Assembly (NCBI RefSeq): GCF_023856365.1
Contig: NC_064554.1
Coordinates: 4,889,001 to 4,953,000, forward strand
Source: Brienomyrus brachyistius
Taxonomy: Eukaryota; Chordata; Actinopteri; Osteoglossiformes; Mormyridae
Length of the DNA: 64,000 nucleotides
Reading direction: 5' to 3'
How positions within the stretch are numbered: the stretch's first letter is position 1; every line of letters starts with the position of its first letter. Made by a program: the position numbers and the translations under genes. Positions 23,101 to 34,800 of this stretch are shown here, piece after piece. The notes below the pieces were generated by a model. That model worked only from the letters and a program-made list of their open reading frames with translations. It had not been told where the DNA came from and did not search any database.

Positions 23101-25548
23101 CGGTCGTGAATCTGAATCCTCGCTTTGGAGTAAAGTGCTCAGTCTCTGATGCTGAAGGGGCCTTTTAGAGCAGGAGTGAGGGAGGTCGCTGTGGCGATGC
23201 AGTGTTTTTGTGTCTTGGGACGGGGGGAGTCTTGTGAAATGTGGGCTCACTAACGCCCCCTGCTGTCGGCCCTTCGCTCAGGCACGCTGCTCCTGGAGAA
23301 CACGAAAGCGCTGTACCGGGACCTGGTGTCGGTCTTCGACAAGCTCATCCTCCCCACTCACGCTTCCTGCCACGTGCAGTTTGTGCTTTTCTACCTCTGC
23401 AGCTTCCGATTGGTGAGTCGTGTGTGTGTGTGTTTGTGTGTGCGTGTGTGCGCACGTACCGGCTGGCCGTCCTCTCCAGACACATGACCCGCTCTCTCCC
23501 CCCGCCCCAGGGCCTTGCTGAGGCCTTCCTGGAGCACCTGTGGAAGCTGCTGCAGAACCCCTCCCAGGCGGCAGTGCTGCGCTACACCGCGGCCGGTTAC
23601 ATCGGCAGCTTCCTGGCCCGGGCCAAGTTTGTCCCCGTGATGTGAGCGTCCGTGTCCCTCCGGCTGCCGCCGCCTCTATATTAACAAACAATCAGAAGCC
23701 ACTAGATGGAGTGTTTGGTAGGTTCTCCTGGGCCAGTGGCACCATCGCTGCCCTCACCCATCCTGCCTGTCCCTCCAGCACGGTGAAGGCCTGTTTGGAT
23801 CTGTTGGTGCCTTGGCTGCACCAGTACATCGACAACCAAGATGCGAACTCCGCGACCTTCTGCGACATCACCCTGCATGGGCCCTTCTACGCGGCCTGCC
23901 AGGCGGTCTTCTACACGCTGGTCTTCAGGCACCAGGCCATCCTGGAGGGGAACATGCGTAAAGGTGTGTTGGCAGAGCTCTGCAGTGTGTCAGGTGGATG
24001 GCTTGACTCAACGTGGCTGTTACTGTGGTAGTATTCCACTACAAGGAGCTCTGTTTGGTTGTCTTACCAGACAGTGTAAACCCTCCCACCTTGTCCTCTT
24101 CTGCCCTGTGCAGATGTTGTAGCTCCTTCCAGGGGGAAACGGGGGCGTGGCTGGGCTGATCTCTACCCTGATTGGTGCGTCTGCTTCCAGGTCTCTCCTA
24201 CCTCCAGGGCCTGAACCTGGAGCGCGTTGTGATGAGTCAGCTGAACCCGCTGAAGGTCTGCTTGCCTCCCATCACCTCCATGTTCGCCGCCATCACCAGG
24301 TACGGCATTGGCTCCATGCCCATGTGGCTCCATGCTGGCTTTCCCTGACTGGTGTGAAGCAGTCGCGTCAAGGGCTGCAATGTTTGGTCGTGGAGTCATG
24401 AACTAATATCGGGCTGCTGCTTTTTGACCCCCCTGAGGAGATGGGTGGGGCTGGGCGCTTGGTCCCTGAGCTTCCTACTGGTTTTTCCACAGGAAGTATC
24501 AGCTGGTCTTCTGCTACACCATCATCGAACGCAACAACCGACTCGTGCTGCCCGTGGTCAGAAGTGGCCAAGGGGGCGACGCCCAGCCAGCCAACACCAA
24601 CCCCCTAGACAGTTTCTTCCCCTTTGATCCCTACCTGCTGAAGAGGTGCGTTCACACGTCCCGCCCGCGCTGGCATCTGCCCGTGTGCTTCTCACTGGAG
24701 AAGAAGCCTGTGGGCGGAGTCGGGGCTCACTGGCATGTGATGGGCAGGTTCCTTCAGCGCCGCGGTTGTAGTCGCATTTGGGTGGTGTTCCTACTGGTGC
24801 TTCTGCTGTTTTAAAAGCGTTCTTCATGTCCCAGGTCAGGGAAGCTCATCGAGCCTTTGTACCAGGTGTGGAAGGAGCCCAGCGACTGCGAGGTAGACTC
24901 TCCCAAAAAAGCCGGCAGAAAGGTGAGACAAATGGCGCTTTACTACTGCCACCAAGAACCGAGCCGCAGACTGACGGTATCGATACGTTAAACTTTCCCT
25001 CCTCTTACTTAAAAAAATAGTGCTATAGCTGAACGGAATGGATTCGTAATGCGAATTTGTGCAAACGGATGCCAATTCTGCTAGCATTTGATGCTAACAA
25101 AGATGGCAACTCTTAGACTTGCTAGCGGAAATTACCACATAGTAAATCATGGTGTGCACTGTGTGAATTGTAAATAAGCATTCAGGTTTATGTCACTGTT
25201 GCTGTCAGAACCCGCAAAGCCTTTACTGAGTAACTAGTATCTCTTCGCGGTCCGGTTCTGGTGCGGGCGGGTTCCTGTATGCCAGTGGAAAAACCCCGAA
25301 AGTCCTCGGAATGTCGGATGGAATGGCAGGAATTCAGTCTTTGTTATTGGCTTGGAATCACTGCTTGCTAATTGGCTGAGGACGCTGTCTTTCAGGACCC
25401 TACAGAGGAGGAGGATGACTTTCTGCACGGGGAGACCCCACAGGCGGATGCCATGGTGGGCATCACCCCAGGCTCCTATGAGTCACAGCCCCAGAGCCCT
25501 AGCAGTGTGGGGTCCCCCCCGGTCACCTTCCTTCACCGGCCCTTCTAG
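20181..25548 (+). CDS. rrn3: RNA polymerase I-specific transcription initiation factor RRN3 / TIF-IA (616 aa)
   Basis: Coding exons: 20181-20276, 20357-20413, 20540-20629, 20717-20846, 20928-20987, 21208-21271, 22266-22335, 22457-22555, 22730-22828, 22904-23039, 23282-23412, 23511-23641, 23779-23963, 24191-24299, 24493-24645, 24835-24922, 25396-25548 (1851 nt with TAG). RRN3 bridges RNA polymerase I and the promoter-bound SL1 complex in the nucleolus and is a growth-signal target. Matches along the whole length include VRFGGNVVDTL, RLPWLKRSPSVVEEYLAF, SDSDDDDE, FLMPILCEKFPF, ECYVHNVLRVS, LPTHASCHVQF, GSFLARAKFVP, FCYTIIERNNR, NPLDSFFPFDPYLLKRS. Exon 6 uses the GAAG acceptor at 21207, needed to keep frame. 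The C-terminus keeps an SPSSVGSPPV block, then ends in HRPF. Human RRN3 is about 651 aa; no domain is missing. Confidence 0.96.
21272..22265 (+). other. rrn3: rrn3 intron 6
   Basis: This 1-kb intron is A/T-rich. The stretch 21515-21660 (CTTTCCAGAAAGC, repeated AACGAAC, then TTTCCAGAAACC) looks like part of a dispersed repeat, but I cannot define its ends. A small inverted pair AACCAGCTA/TAGCTGGTT lies at about 22109-22150. No exon is seen. Confidence 0.5.
22318..22397 (+). repeat. 40-bp tandem duplication spanning an rrn3 splice donor
   Basis: Copy 1 (22318-22357) contains the last 18 bp of exon 7 and its donor GTAAGG; copy 2 (22358-22397) repeats it with about five substitutions, including a second potential donor GTAATG. 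The duplication is therefore partly exonic. Confidence 0.9.
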
Positions 25549-26869
25549 CCATGAGCTGCGACCTCACCAAGATGGCTGCCGACCCAGCGAGCCCACGTCC
25601 TGCAGTCAGGGCTACCCCCCCCCTCTCTGAGAGCTCAGGGGTGCCCCCCACTCTGTCCTCTACTTCAGAGTCTCCCAGGGGACAAAACTCCCCAGAACCG
25701 GTACCGTCAAGCCATCAGGCAGGCTGGTCCACAGTCCAGTACACAAGGTCCGATTGGACACTGAAGGTGGGAGTGAAGAGGCTGGGGTCCCTCCTGTACC
25801 CAGTATGATGTGGGGTCTGACGCAGTTGGAGTTCATGATGGTGGGACCCTGCTCAGTGGTGTGGGTTCTGGGTCCATGTTTTAATACCCGGTAGACGAGG
25901 TAAATCTACCCATTTACGTTTAACTAGAAGCGGAAGGTCCTTCCTGTTGGTACGGGAACTGCATTCTGGGGAATCCTTTAATGAGGACTGCAGTGACTCT
26001 GAAAACGGGGTGTCAGACCCCCAGGACTCGGAGTCGCTCTTGCCCAAACCGCAACCCGTCCGGATCCCTCTGTGCATGTCTCTCTCTCCATTGGAGCACT
26101 TTGTGTGGGACACTCAGTCTGATGCGATCATGCAGACGTTGGCTGCACTTCAGCTCACATGAGTTTACGTCTGTGTTGTTATGGCTGAATTCTCTGAACA
26201 ATTGTGTTTGATATAAAACTCTAATGAGGTTGCTGCTTGTATTCGGGGACGGTTTGGGGCTGAAACGGACCTTGGATATAGAGGGTCTGTAACATTTGCC
26301 CCGGTGCCTGAGTAACCCTGATCTCTCCTCGTTCCGAAAGCATCACCACGGATCTTTGCATCTTGGTGAGAGTCGCTGGCTCGTCCGGTGGCGTGGGATT
26401 AAGGCGGAGTCACGTTCCCGAACCTCAGGGTGGCGTCACCATAACCGGTCCGCCATAACCGGGCACCGGGGAGCACCTGTTTACTGCACAAAATCTGTCC
26501 CGCCTCAGTGAATTAGCAGCCAAACAGTAATTAATCTGCAAATGTTGTGTAAGTAAAACGCTTTACTGAGGCGGTAAGATGAGAGCCGGCTTCCTGTGTG
26601 GGATTCATCGCGCAATTAAGTCAGGAGCGAGTGGTTTAAATTAAAATGGCACTCAGCAGGCGGAATGTGCCGGAATGAGGCGGCTCTGGTGACATGTTCA
26701 GACCCCACCTGCGTGCCGGTTCTGTGGTTCGTGCGTGTGTGCGTACACTTTTTTATTTTATAATCACCTGGTTCATTATGTTTCCTGGATGTTTGTATGG
26801 TTATCTGTGTAATTTGCGAGTTTTGCACGGTCTGGTGTTGGTGATAATTAAAGTTTGCTGGTAATTAAA
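25549..26869 (+). other. rrn3: rrn3 3' UTR (probable) and downstream sequence
   Basis: Non-repetitive sequence after the stop. ATTAAA signals occur at about 26847-26852 and 26863-26868. An open frame at 25947-26162 is discussed in the findings. I do not call it a gene. Confidence 0.4.
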
Positions 26870-28192
26870 GTTTGGCTTTTCACCGCCGCTGCAGCTTTTC
26901 CCGTGTTTCGTATCTGTAATCAATGCCTACATTTAGCTTCTGCTGTAACGTGAAGCCATTTCCACATCTCCTACACATTTGTACATGTGTCTGTGTTTGT
27001 GTTTAATCGGGACGACAGATAAACTCCGGCTGCCTTGACATCCTGTATGTGAGTGTTTAGAAAACACTGAATGTTTAATGTATGTATAAGGTGACAGTCT
27101 GGCTGCAGGACACACATTTTTCCGGGACAGTCATACGCCTGAACATTAGGCAGAGGGGTGTTTGTCGCCCCCCGCCCCCCCATGTTCAGGTGTACTGTCA
27201 TCCTGGGTGCACGTCTGCAGTAATCAGAAAGTAACCCTGAGGTCAAACCACGTATGGCACTAGTGTAACTGAGGAGGTAAGAAGGTAAGATACATTTTAC
27301 ATTATAATAGTGAATTTTTTGAAGGAATAACCAAAATTTGTTTATAAATGACAATACAATGTAATAGTTACTCATTATACTACTCAGTATGGAGTATTTA
27401 ATACCCCGACAGGGTTACTGTCCTCTGTTATGCCCCACCCACACCATTTTGTATTAAAGATACTCTAGCTGAATGGCTCCATTCTATCAAGGTACAACAG
27501 CAGTTCCCTTTCTGGGATTTGAGTTAGCGGATGTTTAGTTGAATTGTTGGCATTTTCTTGGGACACAAGAATGAGGCTGGATAATGATACACCCCGACCC
27601 TCCAAGCATCCCTTACCTGTAGGTCGCTTTGGACAAAAGCATCTGCTAAATAAATTAAATGCCAATGTAAATAATACCCAAGCTAAAACGTTTAAGAAAT
27701 GGCCCACAAACAAAGGGCGATTGCCTTTTGCTACCATTAGGTGGCGGTGGTGTCTAACAGTTTAGTGGCGAGTGCAAAGTGCTCTGTTAAGGAGCTTTAC
27801 AGGGGGATCGTCTCCCTTGGTTAGGCATTACACTGGCTGTGGCAGCCCCCCCCCGCCCCCGACCGATGATGCACTCCGGGCCCAGTGCTCCTTTTCTGTC
27901 TTTCCTGATGTTGCTGTGTCTGAATGGTGACATAACTAGACTGAAGTGATCAGTGAGATGAGTGAGGTGATCAGTGAGATGTCCCAGCAGCCCCTGCTTC
28001 CATCTTAAATGTTTGGGTACGCTAAAAATGTCAAGCAAACACTTGAGGTGTGGGTTGCGCTGGAAAGCCTGTGATAATCGGCGCTAATCACCTCTGTGGC
28101 TGACACAAGACCTGGCGCTGCCAGGAAGTCGTGGAGCAGATGTTCAGGGCCAAGGAAACATCCTGGAGTGGGGGGATTGTTTTTTACTCATG
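26870..28192. other. Intergenic sequence downstream of rrn3
   Basis: No coding exon recognised. It contains a SINE-tail relic (27615-27674), a small local duplication TGATCAGTGAGATG (27948-27980) and a C run near 27847. Otherwise nothing is supported. Confidence 0.5.
27615..27674 (+). mobile_element. SINE 3'-tail relic
   Basis: TGTAGGTCGCTTTGGACAAAAGCATCTGCTAAATAAATTAAATGCC-type sequence corresponds to the GTCGCTTTGGATAAAAGCGTCTGCTAAATG tail shared by several fish SINEs (from memory). Only the 3' part is recognisable; the head is lost or diverged. Confidence 0.7.
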
Positions 28193-28387
28193 GGAGTTTT
28201 ACACAAAAATGTTCTGAGAGAAGGAAAAATTGATCGTTTCATAGAGAAAGCCAATCAGATTGTTTCGGAGGTGGGACCAAACAATTGGAAGTCTTGGTCC
28301 CACCTCATCTGCAATCCGATTGGTTATCTCTCTGAACCAATAATTTTTCCTTCTGCCTTCAGATCATATTTGTGTAAGTAAAACTCT
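28193..28387. mobile_element. Foldback MITE (family D)
   Basis: Left arm blocks GAGTTTTACACAAA, AGAAGGAAAAATTGAT, AGCCAATCAGATTG and GGTGGGACCAA recur inverted on the right as TTTGTGTAAGTAAAACTC, ATAATTTTTCCTTCTG, CAATCCGATTGGTT and TTGGTCCCACC. The arms are about 90 bp around a short centre near AACAATTGGAAG. There is no coding content; the superfamily cannot be told from this copy. Confidence 0.85.
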
Positions 28388-31300
28388 CACGAGGTTGTTT
28401 TTGTGGGACACTCAACCGATCTGCTCTATTACTCGGAAGACCTGCCTCGCAGTGGTTATTATCGGTACAGTAATATAATCCTGACATGACATAATCTACG
28501 CTAATCCCATAGCCGCTCCTCCCACTGGGCTGCATCCCTCCAGACGCCGCAGATCTGACATCAGTGCCTTGTTGCCCACCTGTCTCTTGTGGTAGACACA
28601 GTTTGTTCCAAGCCCAGATGTCCTGAGTGTCTCTTACTCCGCACGCCAACCGGAACGGCACCCCTGCAGTCTGAAATGAGCACATGCACACATAACATGT
28701 GCATAACCCCCCTCCCACCACCCGCCGTCCCATCACAGCTCATTATTCTGCCCCGGACTCTCCGTCCATCACCCAAAGTGGTTCTCTTTCCCAACAGTGC
28801 GGTCGTCATAGAGCTGGGTCCTGTTCCACTCCCTCTCCGGGCCACATTCCCTCGTTTTTGGTCGTCTGACACACCTCAGTCAGATTCTCCACCGTTCGCC
28901 TCATCAGCATCTCTCTGTTTTTGTTTTGGCCCAGTTTTGGGATCTGAGAGAAACGTGAATAGATGCCCTCGGGTTTTGCCTCCGCCCGCCCGCCTGCTGT
29001 TCCTGAAATTGCGTGTTTCTCTTCTGGAAGATCACTGTTCTAAATGTTTATTAATGGAGATGCTTTATTAGTAGCTGGAGTTGAGAGCCTGCTGTTCCGC
29101 ATATGGCCATTAGGGGGCTTTAATAAGGCCTTATCTCCCAGAGAGCAGAATGCAGGTGAGGCGTTAGCAGTTAGTGTTTGCGCTTTGAGCAGAGAGGTAA
29201 GAAATGCAAAATCAACCACTGAGACACTTGAAAAACTAGAAGCCTCCAGCTGACTGGCAGTATGTAATAGTTGCACCCAGAAATGGTTACGGAGTCTTTA
29301 TTTATTTCCTCTCAGTAGTTATCGGGCTGTGATTCAAAACCTTGTTCTGTGAGGTTAAGAGTGTCATTGCTTTGGGTTGTGGGATGACATTCCGTAACGG
29401 AAAACGGGATTGAGTTTGTACTCCGTTCCACTAAGGCAGCACTGGCTTTGTGCATTTTTTCGATTTCATGGGATTTGTCTGGGGAGTCATGGCGATTGGG
29501 GGGGGGGGGGACTGGGGGCATCAGGGAAAATTAGGGTCTCTGTCTCAATGTGGCCTGTGTGTCACCCTCCTCCCCACCCCCCGCCCCCTTCAAATCCACT
29601 GCAGGATGAAGAGCATCTCAGCTGGAGCAGGTCAGCATCCCTGATACGCCCACAAGGTAGCACTTGCAGTACAAAGCAGCCGGCTTGATGTCATCTTGGC
29701 CTGGTAAGTGTTGCGTTGGCCATATGGGTCTCTCAATTTGATCACTTTTAGCATAATTTCCCATAATTCCCCTGTTTGAAAAATCCATTCTATTGTCGAG
29801 TCCTGCTGGCAGCCTGAGCGGCTTGTTAGCGATCGTGGGAAGCAGGCCTGAGGACTGGCGGTTTTGGCGGGAGTTTCCAAGACAGCGGCTCCGCAGCCCA
29901 AAAGTTGGGCCAGGCAGAGGGAATCCTCCTTCTCCTCCTTCTCCTCCTCCGCCTCCTCCTGCTCCTTCATGAAGTCTAGCTGTGGTTTTGCTGGACACGC
30001 AGGTGTAAAGATCAGCATTTCTTTGCATGTGATATTTTGGCGTCCACTCTGTGCCGAGGTGGGGGGTGGGGTGACAGCTCGGACCAGGACACTTTAAGGA
30101 CAGGAGTGAAATAAAGAATAAATGAAAATCCCACCTGTGTGGCCTGTGTCCATAACTGCATCAAGTCTTAAATGTCAGCTGGCACAAACCGGTCAGAACC
30201 GGTCCAACAGCCAGAGGGGGCATGGCTGTTGGTTTAGGGGTCTCTTCCCAGGAACGGGGGAAGGCGAAACTTAGTAGCGAGGATTAACTTTTGTGAGTTT
30301 AACGAGTTTGCCGGCCCAAGCTGAGCACTGTAATTTACGTCTCAATGTCTAACACGGTTTATCCGCTGCACACTCGCTGCCTGCCGAGGTCTTTAATCTC
30401 CAGGATGTGGAGGTTCTTTACAAGCAGGCGGGTTCAGACGCTGGCGTCCATAACGCTCGGCCCCCACGCCCCGTTCTGACATGACACAGTCCAGCTGGGA
30501 TTAAGGGTCTTTAAGGTGTCAGTAAGAATTCCCCAAGCGCCATCTTAAAATAAAGAGTAACCTTAGCAAGGCGGATTCTCATTTGCTTTTGTCCCGACAT
30601 GTGGTCCCTTTCCTGGGACCGCCGCGAGTTTATGCCCTCCGTACCCCGTTACCCTGAAGTTTCCTGGATTTAGCCAGAAGCCCCATCTAGCTGATGGAGC
30701 TGTTGCTTGTCTGTGAGGCAACCTGAGGCTGTAGCTCTACGCAGACCGACCCCTGGTGGCAAGGTTGCTGGAGGTGCGTCTATACCTAGGAGGCCCATGG
30801 AGTTCCTCCTATAGAAGGCTCCGATTGACTTCCTCCCATGGAGATTAACTCTGAAACTTCATCATAGGAAGGAGAGAGAGATTTCTCTCAGGGAATTGTG
30901 CCATGCACCAAGGGTGGGGTGCTGGGGGGGGGTGGTGCAGAGTACTGATCCCAGAAACCACCGTGGTGGATTCCCAGCTTCCCTGTCCCAGCCTGCTGCA
31001 ATTAGCCTAATGCTGTCTGAGTGAATGGCAGGGACCTCCTCGAACTCTCTGTATTTCTCTTCCTTTTTAGAAGTACATCGCCCCCATCCAGAGTCCTCCA
31101 GTATTGAAGCGGTGCTCAGATGCTCCTCTTTTGAATATATTTCTTCTATTGAATCGGCAAAATCCTTTGAGGTGCCCAAGCCCCCGAAGATCCATAAAAG
31201 CTAAGGGACTCGATCTGGGGACAGATACGGATGGGCCAGTGTCACCCTCTACCCCCCATCCTCTGCTGTCCAGTTGGCTTTATAATGAAAATGTCCCCCT

Positions 31301-31584
31301 GTCATTTAACGATGACCAGAATACACAAGTATATATCACTGCAGTAAGGGGCCAAGTGTATAACGAGGGTTAGGGTATTACATTATAACAGTTATAAATC
31401 CCTCCTACATCGCCCCTCCCACTCAACATTTAGCTCTTGGCTGCCACCATATGCCTCTCAGATTCTGTGCCTGTCGGTCATTCGATAGCTTTTAATCTGC
31501 ATGTTTGTAAATGAGGCAGCTCCCAGAATCCCCCAGGAGGGAGGAGGGTGCTGAGAGCAAGTGCAGAAGAAAGAGAGGAAAGGA
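28388..31584. other. Non-coding stretch
   Basis: No recognised gene. It contains a C-rich/T-rich tract (29560-29590), a TCC repeat run (29923-29962), a G run (29499-29508) and a strong-looking isolated splice acceptor at about 31071 discussed in the findings. Confidence 0.4.
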
Positions 31585-31812
31585 TGAATTAGAATTAAGT
31601 GATCATTGTTGACACACCACAGCACACTGTGAACAACAACGAAATGTGTAATTTAACCCATATGTGACATAGCAGGGGGCAGTTAACTCAGCACCTGGGG
31701 AGCAGTACCTTGATCAGAGTACCTCACTGGTGCCTTGCTGGTCCGGGATTCGAACCAGCAATCTTTCAATTACATATACGCTTCCCTAACCATTAAGACA
31801 CCACTACCCACA
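31585..31812 (-). mobile_element. tRNA-derived SINE, complementary strand
   Basis: Read on the minus strand from 31812, it begins GGGTAGTGGTGTCTTAATGG (A-box region), then GCTGGTTCGAATCCC (B box at about 31742-31757), GGCACCAGTGAGGTAC, GTTAAATTACACATTTCGTTG and ends GATCACTTAATTC. The order of blocks matches a common fish tRNA-derived SINE. It is a moderately decayed copy. Confidence 0.8.
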
Positions 31813-34800
31813 GGAAGGAACGATGGATTGGGGGCCACAGAGGAGTACAGTGGAATATCGTTGCACAGCACGTCTGATCGCTGGTGTGCGGCTGCTGGAA
31901 CTCGTAATGCGTTAAATGGGGTGCAGGGGAGAGCTTCATCGTGCAGAGCCTACAGATCTGGGAGTCTTTTTTTAAAGAGCACCAGGTGGGCGTGTGTTTG
32001 CGGCCCCCTCCCTGCGTTAAGGTGACACATGCAATCCCCTACACGGCTCGAGGAGTTAATGAACACTTCTGCTGGCAGTGTTAACGAAAGAGAAACTTTA
32101 ATATAGTCTGTTGTTTTTGTTCACTAGGGTGTTGCTGGTTCAGAACGGCGGAGAGGGGGGGCATGTGTGGTTCGGGCTGGAATGGGGGGGGGTTGCTTTT
32201 TCTGTGCACTTCACTTTGGGCTGTTTGTGTTCCTCAGGAGGGCCTTCCCACCTGCAGGGGGGGGTAGTGTCTGTTGCTTCCCACACCCTGACAGGTGCCC
32301 ACACCGCCCCCTCAGCTCCTGCTCGGGAGTGTGCCTGGCAACCCCCCCCCTGCTGTCACCATGGGAACAAACAACCCAGAGCTGTTGTCGCTTTTGAAAG
32401 CAAGGATTATGTTCATTAATAGCTAACATCCCCCCTCCAGCAGGTGAAGGTGCGTCGCTGTGGACAGCAGTTTGGCATGATGACCCTCATGATGACACGT
32501 GCAAATCGCCCTGACACCCCCACTCTTCAGCCGAGCCTCAGGGGCCCTTTGAGGCCACAGAACCTCAGAGTCGGGGGGAGTAGTCAGTGTATCGCCAGCA
32601 CGCCTCAGTCCCCTCCTGAATCATTCTACTGCATGTAAAAGTTGTGGCGTGTGGAGGGGGCTAAAGATAGGACAATTCCAGGGGCCCCAAAAAAATTTGG
32701 AACATACTTGGACAAGTCTGGGTCAGGGGCCAAATTTCATACGCTTTTATGGGTCCCAGAATGTTTAGCCGCCCCCCCCCCCCCCCCCGCGGAACTGTCT
32801 TTCCTTCCTAGCGGAGCACAGGTTGCTGGCGGAAGTTTTTGATTCCTTCCCAGCAAAGCTCATCACCGCGGCGCCCCCCGGTGGGGGACTCCACTGTTTG
32901 CCTGCTGCGTGATGCCGCTTCAGTGGCGACACGAGTCAGACAGTGTAAGTTACCCTAATGGCTCGGATTACAGCTCATTAGAGAGCGACGGGGAGGGAGA
33001 TAACGTGTAAATGTAGCGGAGATTAAAGGATGTCTCGATAGACGTCTAACAAGCCGAAATGCAATCGGCTTTCGTGTTTGTAAATCGGGGTTACTATTAA
33101 AAATGCATGTTGTGTGGTCTTTCACCTCCATGCTCCCCTATTGGTTATGGTGGGGGGGGGGGGGGGTTGACTGACAGGTAATCAGGTCATATGACAGTCA
33201 GCGAAAAGGGCATCCAGTGGTTTTTAATGCTTGGATTTGATCATGTCACATTACTTGTATCATTATCCCAGACCACACCATCTTCCCAGACCTGGTCTGG
33301 TGCGGGCGGAGGTGTGGAACCCCCCCGCAGACCTAGTGAGACTTGGCAGATCTACGAGAAGGTCTGTGGTTCACCCAGCTTCAGCAAACTCTCCTGCAGA
33401 ATTGCTATTATACCTTTTTTTTAAAAGTCACGCTTTCAAGTTATAGCGGCTTAATCATGGTTAATGTTTGCGTTTCTAATGTACAGCATTAAACTTTTTA
33501 GTTTAGCCCTCCGTCGTTCAGCTGGCTATAATCCAGGGCCTGTGATTGAATAAATGTGCAGAAGAGATGCAGGAAAGGAGCTTCCATTGTGGGAAGCAAG
33601 ACACGCTGTCCCCTGCATTAATGCAATCGCTTTTAATTATTTTACACATTTTAAGGCTTAAAGCACATCGCTTGGCTCGTCGTCTGGTTCGTCGTGACAA
33701 CGCTGAGCGTAGTCTGATGCTGAAGCCGAGGGGGATTCCCAGGCCTGAATCCTGAGATATGATTCAGGATCGATTCGGATCCACGGATCACTCTCCGCCC
33801 CACTGCTCTTGTTGAATTGAAGGGAAAAATGTGGGACGTTTTGGTAAACATGATTAGCGGAAGCTGCACCTCAAATCGTGAGGACTTCCATCCACATGCT
33901 GGGCTTCGTGGAGATGAAGTAGTTGTTTGCTCATTAAGCCCTGGTGGCTGGGGGGGGGGGGGGGAGCTCGTACCCGCGCCGGCTGGCAGCGTTATAAGGC
34001 TTTGGCATGTTTCTCTAGCCAGTAACGTGCCAGCTAATGGACTGGAAACAATGTAGAAATCTCGCTAACGGCAAACTAACCAACAGGGAATAAAGGACCT
34101 GCCAGCTCGCAGATACGCCTTGTAAATATCCTCAACATCATTACCTTCAGGTTCCTGGCTCTCTCGACGGTGTTTACATTCATGAGCGGAACTCAAAAGA
34201 GGTGAAGCTCAATTAGCACATTATAGGTGTAGTCTTGGGATTCCTAGGTGGTCTTGGATGACTGTCAGTGATTTTTTTTTACGTGAAAGTATCTCTTTTC
34301 ATGTGTTGATTTGCAGGGGATCTGTGAAGTCAGTTTCAGAATGTTTTCAAAAGAGAGCGGCATTGGAATTTTTAGTAATAAATGAAGCCTTATGATTGGG
34401 CACAAGGAGTGCCCGCCCCCTCTGAGGTAGTGACATAATCACTAACCCTTCCTGTGGGCTGCCAGCTAAGTAGGGGGCTCGCAGTAGCGGAAAGGTCAGT
34501 GTGAGACTGGATCTCAGTGGGTGTGAATGAATGCACCGCTGGAGGGCAAGAAGCTGCCCCTCGTGTGGGTCATCCTGAGGGCGGCTGGTTCAGCTCACAG
34601 TGAAGCAAATATCGCCAATAACACAGATGCTATCTGTTTTCAAGGAGGCAGCTGTGGATGTGATTCAAAATCACAAGTATTACAGAATGACACTCTGCTC
34701 TTACAAGCACAAATTCACATGCTGTCCTGGAATGAAGGGACCCCATGGCAAGTGGTTGGATGGATGGATATAGAAACTTTAATAATGCCAAAATAGAGCT

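Noticed and set aside
34745..34775. GGTTGGATGGATGGATATAG as a SINE tail
   Set aside because: Too short and no SINE head or body could be recognised upstream.
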